Shown: positions 1 through 7,293 of the stretch, in pieces
Position numbering within the stretch: the first letter of the stretch is position 1
Layout of the letters: each line of letters begins with the position of its first letter
Translations under genes and position numbers: made by a program
Notes under the pieces: generated by a model
The model's database searches: none
What the model was told of the DNA's origin: nothing
Seen by the model: only the letters and a program-made list of their open reading frames with translations
From: Candidatus Woesearchaeota archaeon CG11_big_fil_rev_8_21_14_0_20_43_8
GTDB lineage: Archaea; Nanobdellota; Nanobdellia; Woesearchaeales; CG08-08-20-14
Reading direction: 5' to 3'
NCBI GenBank assembly: GCA_002762705.1
Contig: PCVE01000002.1
Coordinates: 2,251-15,713 of the forward strand
DNA: 13,463 nt

Positions 1-3000
1 AAAATCAAGCTCACGAAAATTTTCGCTAAATGAAGTCGTCCATCTGCGAGTCCAGTGTGTCCCTGATCCGTTATAGAACCAGACTTCGCCTTCTTCAGGG
101 TTTTCTCCATATCCTATCGCGATGAAGTCGATAATGCCATCATGATCCACATCCTTGGCTTCTACTGTATTCACGACCATGGTCGTATTAGCGCCATTAT
201 AAAGGATGGTGCCATCCTGATCAAATATCTTCATATCACCATTATCTCCATAGCCGATATTTATCGTCGCGAAATCATCCTGGAATCCATCGCCGTCCAT
301 GTCGCCCACGGCCAGATCGTAAGAATATTCATACATATCATCGATTACCCATCTTTCTGGTTCGCCGGTCTGGTTAAAAGCATATATCGATAAATAATCA
401 GTGAATATTATTTCATCCTTCTTTCCATCATTATCTAAATCCACCGTCCCAATACCACCACGGTAAAATTGTCCCGTATTGTCAATCTCCCAAATCACAT
501 CGCCAATCTCATACCCATTCAGTCCAGTCCCTCCGAAGAGATGATCATCTGATGAATAGTTCGCATAAAATCGTACGGATTCTGTCTCCTCTGGATTTGT
601 GTTGTTGTTGCTCACTGCGATAGATGTCGGATACGCAGAAAGCGATATCGTGCTCACAGCACTCACATTTCCAGAACCATAATCGCAAGTCACATTATAG
701 GAATAGCTTCCATATGGCATGTTCGGCACGTGCTGCGGGAAATACTTTCCATCCGCGACACCGATGTAGCTGTATTCATCTGTCGCATTATACAACAACT
801 TGCCTTGATATTTCCATGCACCCATGGCATTGTGATACAGAAGACATGTCGCATCTGTCACAGGCGTCGATCCATCGACAAGCAAAGCGCTTATCTTAGT
901 GTAATTCACATAATTGGTCTGTGACTGCGCTGTGGATGACAATAAGACTTCATATGGTGGATCGATTATCTGGTCGAATTCAAGGAAAGAATCCGATGCA
1001 TAATCAAGATTCCAGATCTTCAGATCAAATGAATCATGAGGACCTCCGGTGCCATTTAGGAATACTTTGTATCTGCTTTCATCAACTATTATAGGGAACT
1101 CTGCTATCTTCTGTGTGGTGTTCGCAAGATAGACCTCGACAGTCGTGTTCCTGCTTTGGTTGTTCCTCGCATATATCGTTATATCATTTCCATCAGAGAG
1201 CTCGCGCTCGAATGTGACCCTGACATATTCACCATGCATTATCGGTTCACTCCAGAGGCTGTCTTGTTCATGCACTTCGTCATAGACATTGCTGATGAAG
1301 CCGTAGGTCTCATCAAGATGCAGCGCGTCTGTCACTTCGATGATCAGTTCGTAATCCTGGTCAGAAAGATGCAGGACAACCCATTGCACAATATCGGCAT
1401 TGCCGTTAGCGTTGCTGTCGATCAGTGTCGGGTCGATCTTCTGGCGTGTTCCATTCACGAGCCAGTAGAGGCTTATCTTGTCTGGCGGCACATCCGGGAC
1501 AGAGACATAAGCAAGGATGTTCTCATAATGTGTCTCTGAAGTTATCGTGATCAATCTTTTCTGCGGAGATACAATGGTCTCGATCGCTCTTGGAGCTTCT
1601 GTATAATATTCGAGTTCAATAGCATCGACTGGTCCATCAATTGTTATCTCAGTCATATCAGCTTCTTCTTTCTTGTCTATGGATGCTATAAGTTTTTTAT
1701 CGTCAGTCATGTTATCCTGCGCGATTGATTCCCATGTGCTGTTCTTTGTCTCTCTTATCATTTCAGAGATTGTTTGGTTGATCAGTTCTGTCATGTTTGA
1801 ACCATCATCTCTTGTCCTGTTGATCCATCTCAGAGTCGTTATGTTATATGTCTCTGTGATCGCAGGCACATAATTCTTGATCGAGATATTCTTTGCGGCC
1901 TTAGGAAGCTTCAATGTGAGATTAGCAGTCGTCTGGTTCAAAGTGATATTCTGCGTCCATTTGACAAGCTGACCAATGATCGCCTGCGCCTGTTTAGTCT
2001 CAGATCCATTTATCGGGATTCTTGATACTTGCGCATCTACAATCATTCCTCTATCACTCTCTGCTCCTACAAGTGTCCTTAAGACGACTGTCTGATTTAT
2101 CAAAGTCTCATTGGATGTCTGATTGATCTTCTGGATCAATGATGCAGTCGCGTTTGTGATGTTCCAAAGCAGAGTCTTGTTTTCTATCATCATCGGCGTT
2201 GTCGTGTTTGTGGCATTGATCTCGACAATAGATGAAGCGTTCTCGATGGTCGCGTTTGTCTCGATCACAGAAGTCTCGTTCTCGATGGTGATATTAGTCT
2301 CGATTACGTCTGTCTGGTTCTCTACCGTGGCATTAAGGGCAGTTGTCACAGGCGCTTTGTAATCTGGATTCTGTGTCATGTATTCGACGTAATAATAAGA
2401 ATCACCAAGTTGGATGAAAAGACCATCTTCATAGACGACATAACCAGTTATCGACCATCTGCTAAGCCAGGCCATTATCGAGTCGATCATCCTAGTGAGC
2501 AGGCCATTTCCTGCTTGTTGATCGACAACAAATCCCGTTATCGGTGATGCGCTCTTTTTTATGGTCTCGTTCTTTGTGTTATATGTTGAGATCCTCTGCG
2601 GCGTCCCATCGACATAGACATCAAGATCGATCTCTGTGAACACTTCAGTCGTAGATAGCTGATACAAAGCTTCATCACGGACAAGGACGCTTATGTTGAA
2701 TGCGTCATCCGGCAATGGGACATCGATTGGTCCTTGTATGAATGCATGCCATCGCAGATACATGCCATCCTCTGCTGATGAGAAGTTGATTGTCTTTGGT
2801 TCATCAGGGATGATATCATCTCCGAAATCTATCTTGCCATCGATGATACCGGGCAGATCTGACTCATTAGACTCGCCTTCTTTTGCTGTGAATGAATCGA
2901 CGAGTGAATATTGCTTGCCGTCATATACAAATCTTGCTTCGACATGATATTCGCCTTTTTCTGGTATTGTGTACGATGCTCTTTCTAATGTGTAATCGAT

Positions 3001-4017
3001 GTTGTTGAATCTCACTATGTATTCTGGATAGATGCCTTCTTTGTCAAGCGTGAGATAGATCGTGTTTCCAGCAGTATAGTTGCCGATTATCACTAAGGTG
3101 AAATCCACAGATCCAGTTGTGTTCACAACTGGCTCAGTCACATTCAGTATCGGCGCGGTGATGTTCTGCGTGATATTCTCGATAGATTCTGTCAGATTTA
3201 CATCCACTGTGGTGTTTATTATGGCTGGTTCTGTGATGTTGAGTTCTGGCTCTGTTACATTGACTTCAGGTTCTGTCACATTCACTTCTGGTTCAGTTAC
3301 GTTCACAACTGGCTCAGTCACATTCAGTATCGGCGCGGTGATGTTCTGCGTGACATTCTCGATAGATTCTGTCAGATTCACATCCGCTGTGGTGTTTATT
3401 ATGGCTGGTTCAGTGATGTTGAGTTCTGGCTCTGTTACATTGACTTCAGGTTCAGTCGCATTCACTTCAGTTACATTGACTTCTGGCACTGTCACATTCA
3501 CAACTGGCTCTGTCGTATTTAATCCGGTCTCATTGACACCTGTCAGGTTCAATGGCAGAGTTAGATTTTGATCAACTACTTCTGGGAGGTCTTCATCTAT
3601 CGAAGAGACATTCTCTGTTTGGATGGTCGTATTGATATCTTGTTGTGGGACAGAATGTGTCTTGTTGACAACCATCTTCTCGACCGTCTTGTTGTTTTTC
3701 AGGGTGACATTGGTCTTTTCCTTGATGACGCCAGTTGGCATTATGCCCGAACCATTTCCCTGCTCACCAGATTCTGGGATCACCATCTTTTCTCCATCGA
3801 TCGCTCTTCCTGCGATGTCTGGTCTTGCGAAGAAATGGATTATCTTTCCTCCGATATCTTCAGCGATAAAAAAGACTGTGTTGAACAAAGAACCAAAGAA
3901 ATCACTTGCGGTCTCAGTCAAAGGACGGGCTTCAAAAGGCGGTAAAGTGACTAGAACAAGCATAGCTAAGACTAGGAGTATCCAGCCTTTTTTCTCAAAT
4001 CCACCCCTCTTTTTCAT
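1..4017 (-). CDS. Giant secreted Asn-X-Thr-rich surface protein with FG-GAP-like repeats (C-terminus missing)
   Basis: One frame is open from the ATG at 4017 to the window edge, giving 1339 codons with no stop. Residues 1-32 look like a signal peptide (MKKRGGFEKKG, then a WILLVLAMLVLVTL hydrophobic core). Residues about 100-300 are low-complexity NVTEPE/NITEP repeats, so nearly every few residues form an N-X-T/S sequon. A second short repeat (IETNxTIEN type) lies near residues 563-600. Residues about 840-1010 resemble a beta-rich block I associate with large DPANN surface proteins (DGNDITIYARN ... ESRYKVFLNGTGG ... LEFDQIIDP). The last ~150 residues hold three D-x-D-x-D-G calcium-binding-like loops (DLDNDGKKDE, DMDGDGFQDD, DVDHDGIIDF), typical of FG-GAP/VCBS beta-propeller repeats. 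Inferred role: a cell-surface, heavily N-glycosylated adhesin or envelope protein. The exact function is unknown and the anchor or C-terminus lies outside the window. Confidence 0.85.
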   Translation of the reverse strand, partial: MKKRGGFEKKGWILLVLAMLVLVTLPPFEARPLTETASDFFGSLFNTVFFIAEDIGGKIIHFFARPDIAGRAIDGEKMVIPESGEQGNGSGIMPTGVIKEKTNVTLKNNKTVEKMVVNKTHSVPQQDINTTIQTENVSSIDEDLPEVVDQNLTLPLNLTGVNETGLNTTEPVVNVTVPEVNVTEVNATEPEVNVTEPELNITEPAIINTTADVNLTESIENVTQNITAPILNVTEPVVNVTEPEVNVTEPEVNVTEPELNITEPAIINTTVDVNLTESIENITQNITAPILNVTEPVVNTTGSVDFTLVIIGNYTAGNTIYLTLDKEGIYPEYIVRFNNIDYTLERASYTIPEKGEYHVEARFVYDGKQYSLVDSFTAKEGESNESDLPGIIDGKIDFGDDIIPDEPKTINFSSAEDGMYLRWHAFIQGPIDVPLPDDAFNISVLVRDEALYQLSTTEVFTEIDLDVYVDGTPQRISTYNTKNETIKKSASPITGFVVDQQAGNGLLTRMIDSIMAWLSRWSITGYVVYEDGLFIQLGDSYYYVEYMTQNPDYKAPVTTALNATVENQTDVIETNITIENETSVIETNATIENASSIVEINATNTTTPMMIENKTLLWNITNATASLIQKINQTSNETLINQTVVLRTLVGAESDRGMIVDAQVSRIPINGSETKQAQAIIGQLVKWTQNITLNQTTANLTLKLPKAAKNISIKNYVPAITETYNITTLRWINRTRDDGSNMTELINQTISEMIRETKNSTWESIAQDNMTDDKKLIASIDKKEEADMTEITIDGPVDAIELEYYTEAPRAIETIVSPQKRLITITSETHYENILAYVSVPDVPPDKISLYWLVNGTRQKIDPTLIDSNANGNADIVQWVVLHLSDQDYELIIEVTDALHLDETYGFISNVYDEVHEQDSLWSEPIMHGEYVRVTFERELSDGNDITIYARNNQSRNTTVEVYLANTTQKIAEFPIIVDESRYKVFLNGTGGPHDSFDLKIWNLDYASDSFLEFDQIIDPPYEVLLSSTAQSQTNYVNYTKISALLVDGSTPVTDATCLLYHNAMGAWKYQGKLLYNATDEYSYIGVADGKYFPQHVPNMPYGSYSYNVTCDYGSGNVSAVSTISLSAYPTSIAVSNNNTNPEETESVRFYANYSSDDHLFGGTGLNGYEIGDVIWEIDNTGQFYRGGIGTVDLDNDGKKDEIIFTDYLSIYAFNQTGEPERWVIDDMYEYSYDLAVGDMDGDGFQDDFATINIGYGDNGDMKIFDQDGTILYNGANTTMVVNTVEAKDVDHDGIIDFIAIGYGENPEEGEVWFYNGSGTHWTRRWTTSFSENFRELDF
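3121..3480. repeat. 180-bp tandem duplication inside the surface-protein gene
   Basis: Bases 3121-3300 and 3301-3480 are two adjacent copies of a 60-codon unit, both beginning gttcacaactggctcagtca. Read by eye they differ at about six positions over the first 170 bp, then drift by a small in-frame rearrangement near 3465. Each copy is itself built from smaller NVTEPE/NITEP sub-repeats. The duplication keeps the frame and lengthens the Asn-X-Thr region. Confidence 0.9.
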
Positions 4018-4085
4018 CAATTATCAACTGCTTCCTGTTTTATGGGACAGGGAAGATACCACCTCGTGTATTGTTTGAAGAACAT
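4017..4085 (-). CDS. 22-codon upstream ORF overlapping the start of the surface-protein gene
   Basis: An ATG at 4085 opens 22 sense codons (MFFKQYTRWYLPCPIKQEAV, then DN) that end at a TGA sharing its A with the ATG of the giant protein (TGATG). The ATG lies about 23 nt after the TATA box centred near 4108, where an archaeal transcript would start, so it may be translated as a leaderless mini-ORF. An SD-like GGAAG lies about 12 nt before the main start. Inference: translation of the mini-ORF could couple to, or gate, translation of the surface protein. A chance ORF of this length cannot be ruled out. Confidence 0.35.
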   Translation of the reverse strand: MFFKQYTRWYLPCPIKQEAVDN

Positions 4086-4103
4086 GAATATGGGCATAGG
4101 GGG

Positions 4104-4111
4104 GTTATAAA
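4104..4111 (-). promoter_or_regulatory. TATA box for the surface-protein gene
   Basis: On the minus strand this reads TTTATAAC followed by CCCCC. It matches an archaeal TATA box and predicts transcription start at about 4080-4086, giving a leader of about 65 nt before the ATG at 4017. A second A/T-rich motif (GTTTTTATTAG, about 4122-4132) is a weaker alternative. Confidence 0.5.
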
Positions 4112-4261
4112 CGCAGTTAAAACTAATAAAAACGAAAGAAAACAGAATAGAACAGCATAAGCTATGTCGCTTTTACTGCTACTATAGCTTAACCTCTTCT
4201 TTTTTCTACTCAACACAAGTATTCCTCCTAATGTCCCACAGAATATTCTATAATTATATTC

Positions 4262-4271
4262 CTATATAAAT
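4262..4271 (+). promoter_or_regulatory. Plus-strand TATA box in front of a candidate small RNA
   Basis: The sequence cctatataaatatt is a strong archaeal TATA-like element on the plus strand. No plus-strand protein frame follows. A start 25-27 nt downstream would fall at about 4288-4294, just before a stable hairpin. Confidence 0.4.
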
Positions 4272-4287
4272 ATTATGGTCTGATGTC

Positions 4288-4385
4288 GGGTAAGCTCAGC
4301 ATGACGAAGAGTGCACGCCGGCTGGATAACTGGTGTGCCCAGCTAAAAAGATTTCCAGCACAATTCACTTTATCTCTTCTTTGCT
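4288..4385 (+). ncRNA. Candidate structured small RNA (ends uncertain)
   Basis: Bases 4313-4338 form a 9-bp stem with an 8-nt loop (gcacgccgg, loop ctggataa, ctggtgtgc). It is fully paired on the plus strand if two G-U pairs are allowed. On the minus strand those two pairs become A-C mismatches, which favours a plus-strand RNA. A plus-strand TATA box lies at the right distance upstream, and a pyrimidine-rich stretch (tttatctcttcttt, 4369-4382) could end it. The transcript would overlap the 3' end of the antiporter gene in antisense. No tRNA, C/D or H/ACA family could be assigned. The boundaries are guesses. Confidence 0.3.
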
Positions 4386-5525
4386 CCACATGAGAAATGA
4401 GTGCGCGATCGTGCTGAAGAGTATGAGCATGACTGACAGATCTACTATCACGACCATATCTGACGAAAAGAAGCTGAGGAAGAGCGCAAGCGCCGCGATA
4501 GAGATGCCCTTTGGCGTGTTCACAGTCATGAACAGTTTCTCCTGAAGCGTGTAGATCCCTCCAAGTGATAGTTGCACAGCGATGAATCTGATGAACAATA
4601 TTGCTACATATATGATCAACGAGAACAACATGAAGGAAAGATCTACCCTCATAGAGATAGTCAATCCAAGCAGAAGATATACAAACATCTCAAGGAATAC
4701 CGCGAATACTGAGGAGAATTCCTGGAGCTGAGTCTTCTTCTCGATATAAACTCTGCCAAAGAACAGCCCGACAAGTGAAGCTGCGATGAATCCATTTCCA
4801 CCAGTCATCACTGCAAGGACATATGAAAGCAACACACCAACAATCAATGCGAACGGAGAATAGATCTCTGAATAAGTGCCGCGCATGAATCTAAAAAAGA
4901 TGATCCCGACTAAAAGCGCCGAGCAGATAGAGAGCGCGATGTGTGTCATTATATAACTCGATGCGACCAATATCGTGGATCCTGCTTTTGAAAGGTCAAG
5001 TATGATGAATGCTAAAATCAATAATATCGGCGTGTTTATGATCGACTCATTCTCAAGGATGCAGACAGCCCTGTTCTTGACCTTCTGGAATGATATGGAT
5101 ACATTGTCAAGCGAGACCTCTGACATCATGACAGCGAGAACCAATGAGCCAAGCCAAATGTTCAGCGAAGTGAAGCCATCAGAGAAAAACAATGCTTGTA
5201 TGGTCGGTGTAAGGAAGATTATATTGAGCCCTGCTGTGAATGCAGTCAGCTTCAATGTGATCTTGATATCTTGTGTGAGATGCTTTATCCTAAAACGCGA
5301 TGAAGCATCGAATGCAGCTATGCATAAAGCGATGGTCGCGAAACCGAAAAGGATTTCCGTCGGCATCTGGATCAAGGGGATTCCTTTGAAATGTATGAGA
5401 TTAAGCAACATTCCCCCTATTATCAATGGCAGAGAATGCGGTAGTCTAAGTCTGTTCGCGATGGATGAGCATATGAAACCGATCAGGAGTATGATTGCGG
5501 TATTGAGCAGGAATTCGATAGACAA
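4365..5525 (-). CDS. CPA-family cation:proton antiporter, divergent
   Basis: The 386-residue, almost wholly hydrophobic protein has about 11-12 membrane helices. It shows the CPA1/NhaP-like signatures RLRLPHSLPLIIGGMLL at the N-terminus and GGNGFIAASLVGLFFG near residues 242-257. Family members exchange Na+ or K+ for H+ across the cell membrane. Odd features: the usual TDP motif aligns with SEVS (about 135-138), and the ND motif (ESLLND in NhaP proteins) aligns with ESIINT (residues 160-165), losing the ion-binding Asp. The conserved Arg of the late helix is Lys339 (TPKGISIAALAL). A TTG start at 5525 is preferred because GGTGAT lies 4 nt before it; a GTG at 5534 sits inside that SD. The gene ends just past the candidate plus-strand RNA, and a T5 run at 4346-4350 may terminate it. 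Confidence 0.8.
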   Translation of the reverse strand: MSIEFLLNTAIILLIGFICSSIANRLRLPHSLPLIIGGMLLNLIHFKGIPLIQMPTEILFGFATIALCIAAFDASSRFRIKHLTQDIKITLKLTAFTAGLNIIFLTPTIQALFFSDGFTSLNIWLGSLVLAVMMSEVSLDNVSISFQKVKNRAVCILENESIINTPILLILAFIILDLSKAGSTILVASSYIMTHIALSICSALLVGIIFFRFMRGTYSEIYSPFALIVGVLLSYVLAVMTGGNGFIAASLVGLFFGRVYIEKKTQLQEFSSVFAVFLEMFVYLLLGLTISMRVDLSFMLFSLIIYVAILFIRFIAVQLSLGGIYTLQEKLFMTVNTPKGISIAALALFLSFFSSDMVVIVDLSVMLILFSTIAHSFLMWSKEEIK

Positions 5526-5560
5526 GTATATCACCTTTATATCAATAAAAGAAAAAGAAG

Positions 5561-5570
5561 TATTTTAAGC
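5561..5570 (-). promoter_or_regulatory. Promoter (BRE/TATA-like) of the antiporter gene
   Basis: On the minus strand AAAGCTTAAAATAC resembles an archaeal BRE plus TATA element. It predicts a start near 5537, giving a very short leader that contains the GGTGAT SD used for the TTG start at 5525. It lies immediately after the stop codon of the 81-residue upstream gene, suggesting separate transcription. Confidence 0.45.
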
Positions 5571-5575
5571 TTTCC

Positions 5576-5821
5576 TTAATCTTCGCAGGTATGGCAGTCG
5601 GAATTCTTCTCGACATCTGTCACTTCACTGTAAGCAAGGAAATCTGTCCTTATCTCTGTATAATCAGTCGGTTTTGGACATCCGACCTCTAATACGTGGA
5701 TCGGATCATACAATCCATTGTCTTTGACTACATAAGACAATTCGTTGACAATCTCTTCTGCACGCGCAAGCGGCACTTTCTCTTCAAATATAACGTTCAC
5801 TTCTGATACAAGATCTTTCAT
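5576..5821 (-). CDS. Hypothetical 81-residue protein with CxxC tail
   Basis: I do not recognise this protein. It starts MKDLVSEVNVIFEEKVPLAR, looks alpha/beta and soluble, and ends DCHTCED, a CxxC pair; a third Cys sits in VGCPKP. The start at 5821 is chosen over a longer in-frame ATG at 5881 because GGTGAT lies 3 nt before it and a TATA box (TTTATATTC, minus, about 5851-5859) predicts transcription start near 5830, downstream of the longer start. The gene diverges from the plus-strand 118-residue gene and precedes the antiporter in the same direction. Metal or redox chemistry through the cysteines is possible but unproven. Confidence 0.65.
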   Translation of the reverse strand: MKDLVSEVNVIFEEKVPLARAEEIVNELSYVVKDNGLYDPIHVLEVGCPKPTDYTEIRTDFLAYSEVTDVEKNSDCHTCED

Positions 5822-5934
5822 GATATCACCATTTTGAGTATCTTTGACTTGAATATAAAGGTTTTGGCAGTTTTGTGTCATATCTACACTTAGATGGAAA
5901 GCTTTTTATACCCCTTCGGAATCCCTGCCCCACG
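5822..5934. promoter_or_regulatory. Divergent promoter region
   Basis: Two archaeal promoters point away from each other. The minus-strand box (TTTATATTC, about 5851-5859) serves the 81-residue gene. The plus-strand box (gctttttata, 5901-5910) serves the gene starting at 5935. The second box lies about 27 nt before the ATG, so transcript and coding region probably begin together (a leaderless mRNA). Confidence 0.5.
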
Positions 5935-6291
5935 ATGGAGATAGAGGAGACAATCGATCCTGGCATGAAGGAGCTTGTGGATATAATAAACAAGTGTCCG
6001 CGTTTTTCTACTGTAGCATGCTGCGAAGGTCATCCATTTGAGCCGTCGCGCGGCGATTATGCTTTCGTGACTTTTGAGCTCACTGAAAAAGACATGAAAG
6101 ATTATGAATTCTTCCATAAGCTGTTGTCGTTTGGTGTCAATGTCTCGTTTGGCCATGAGAACAGAGTAATAATCTCTCATCCATGGCGCCAGTACGGCCA
6201 GCTTCCTGCCAGAAAAGAGAAGGCAAATCTAAACAAGATGTTCATCAAGAACGCGCAGAAGGCTTTTAGCGATTTGATAAAAGGTGATTGA
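5935..6291 (+). CDS. Hypothetical 118-residue protein with ACCEGHP motif, probably leaderless
   Basis: This soluble protein begins MEIEETIDPGMKELVDIINK. Its central block, CPRFSTVACCEGHPFEP (about residues 21-37), resembles a T-x-x-C-x-GH pattern I associate with small archaeal and phage proteins of unknown role. A later block reads RVIISHPWRQYGQLPA. The ATG at 5935 is preferred to an in-frame ATG at 5875 because the latter lies upstream of the TATA box at 5901-5910; there is no SD, which fits a leaderless start. Its stop at 6289-6291 sits just before the HAD phosphatase start, so the two are probably co-transcribed and translationally coupled. The clustered Cys/His residues might bind a metal; this is inference. 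Confidence 0.75.
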   Translation: MEIEETIDPGMKELVDIINKCPRFSTVACCEGHPFEPSRGDYAFVTFELTEKDMKDYEFFHKLLSFGVNVSFGHENRVIISHPWRQYGQLPARKEKANLNKMFIKNAQKAFSDLIKGD

Positions 6292-6292
6292 T

Positions 6293-7024
6293 TTGCTGAA
6301 AGGTATAATATTCGATTGCGACGGCACGATCATACCGACGCTTGAAAGGCAGGAGAGCTGGTTCCGGTTCTATTCAAAGAGGAACAATCAACCATGGAGA
6401 TTCAATTGTTTCGACGATTTCAAAGAGTTCTACAATGATCGTGTATCGCGGCCCGGCAATGTCCAGAATGTGTATGATGAGCTCTCGCTCCCATGCGACA
6501 TGTCTGATAAGTCGCATCCAGTCTGGCCCGCATATGAGCAGTTCAATTCAGAGAATCCTTTGGAGTTGTATCCTGGGATGAGACAGGCGCTGGATGACAT
6601 CATGGCGTTGTCGTCAGGATTGGTGCTTGGTCTGAACACATCTAATTCCATGCGGTCGATAAAGGGCAGTCTTGTCGAGGGCGGGATAATATCATATTTC
6701 AAGCACATTATCACATCTGACACGCTTCGCGAGAAAAGCCCTGATGGGGACTGTGAGCCCCTTAAGAAACCCAATACATTCTCGATCGAATTGATGCTTG
6801 GGGTTCTTGGGACTGAGCCTGAAGAGACGTTGCACGTCGGTGACACGATCGCTGATCTCCGTGCGTCGCATGGGGTGCATGGCAATAGGTCTTTGCTGAC
6901 AGTCGGCGCGTGCTATGGGTATGAAGGAAGTGAAATCCTTTCAAAAGGCTATGGGGGTCTTAGGTTCGATGAGCTCGTCGACGATGCTTCTGGCTTGGTT
7001 GCGGTAGTGAAGAAGTTCTTGTGA
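6293..7024 (+). CDS. HAD-superfamily phosphatase
   Basis: This 243-residue protein has all four HAD motifs. Motif I is FDCDGT (nucleophile Asp8, acid/base Asp10), motif II LNTSNS (about 115-120), motif III Lys158/159 before PN, and motif IV GDTIAD (Asp184, Asp188). The region between motifs I and II is long and largely helical, as in C1-cap enzymes, and GYEG near the end recalls phosphoglycolate phosphatase-like proteins. It should hydrolyse a small phosphate ester using Mg2+; the substrate cannot be told from sequence. The TTG start at 6293 has a GGTGAT SD 4 nt upstream, inside the end of the previous gene. A GTG at 6284 overlapping that SD would add three residues. A T5 run (7031-7035) follows the stop. 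Confidence 0.85.
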   Translation: MLKGIIFDCDGTIIPTLERQESWFRFYSKRNNQPWRFNCFDDFKEFYNDRVSRPGNVQNVYDELSLPCDMSDKSHPVWPAYEQFNSENPLELYPGMRQALDDIMALSSGLVLGLNTSNSMRSIKGSLVEGGIISYFKHIITSDTLREKSPDGDCEPLKKPNTFSIELMLGVLGTEPEETLHVGDTIADLRASHGVHGNRSLLTVGACYGYEGSEILSKGYGGLRFDELVDDASGLVAVVKKFL

Positions 7025-7057
7025 TGGGTCTTTTTGGTTACTGCTTTGTAATCGAGT

Positions 7058-7137
7058 GAATATTTCCGAAGAATGATTGCTGCGTTCGGAAGAATTATGA
7101 TTCAAACTTGAGGTCACAAATTGTGACTTCAAGAATC
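7058..7137. repeat. Repeat E: hairpin element related to repeat D
   Basis: This 80-bp stretch matches 7835-7915 in layout. Both begin gaatat-ttcc, contain TTCGGAAG, and end in an inverted repeat of the type CTTGAGGTC...GACCTCAAG. In E the hairpin is 7107-7133 (cttgaggtcacaa / ttgtgacttcaag), nearly perfect with a single central base. E lies beyond the left end of TA module IV, and D lies beyond its right end. Confidence 0.55.
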
Positions 7138-7194
7138 GGAAATTTTCCGGCGGATTTAGAATAAAGCAAAATACTGTTTTTCAAAGATTCATAT

Positions 7195-7293
7195 TCATTT
7201 CTTCTTCCTGATCTCTGTTATTTTTTTATATCCTTTCAGTATCGCTTTATAGAATGCGATCTGCTCCATGAGGTCTTCCTTAGTCTCTTTCAT
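7195..7293 (-). CDS. 32-residue ORF overlapping the end of the RelE-like gene; candidate mini-antitoxin
   Basis: The ATG at 7293 lies inside the last codons of the upstream RelE-like gene (ATGAAAGAGACTAA holds both its start and that gene's TAA), a 14-nt overlap. The product starts MKETKEDLMEQIAFYKAILK and continues as a basic helix ending RKKK. Start-stop overlap and order are typical of TA partners, but 32 residues is very short even for an antitoxin and no DNA-binding domain is visible. It could instead be a short accessory peptide or a chance frame. Confidence 0.4.
   Translation of the reverse strand: MKETKEDLMEQIAFYKAILKGYKKITEIRKKK

Noticed and set aside
3080..3571. Long plus-strand frame with SGSVTFTSGSVTF-type repeats
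   Set aside because: It is the mirror of the 180-bp repeat coding region on the minus strand; the minus frame has a signal peptide, sequons and FG-GAP loops and is open for the whole 4 kb.
4284..4350. tRNA gene (gggtaagctcagc resembles the start and D-arm of a tRNA)
   Set aside because: The central hairpin has an 8-nt loop and a 9-bp stem, and no T-arm (GTTCRA) or closing acceptor strand can be found.
6430..6885. Minus-strand 151-codon frame inside the HAD gene
   Set aside because: It is a shadow of the HAD reading frame, which carries all four catalytic motifs.
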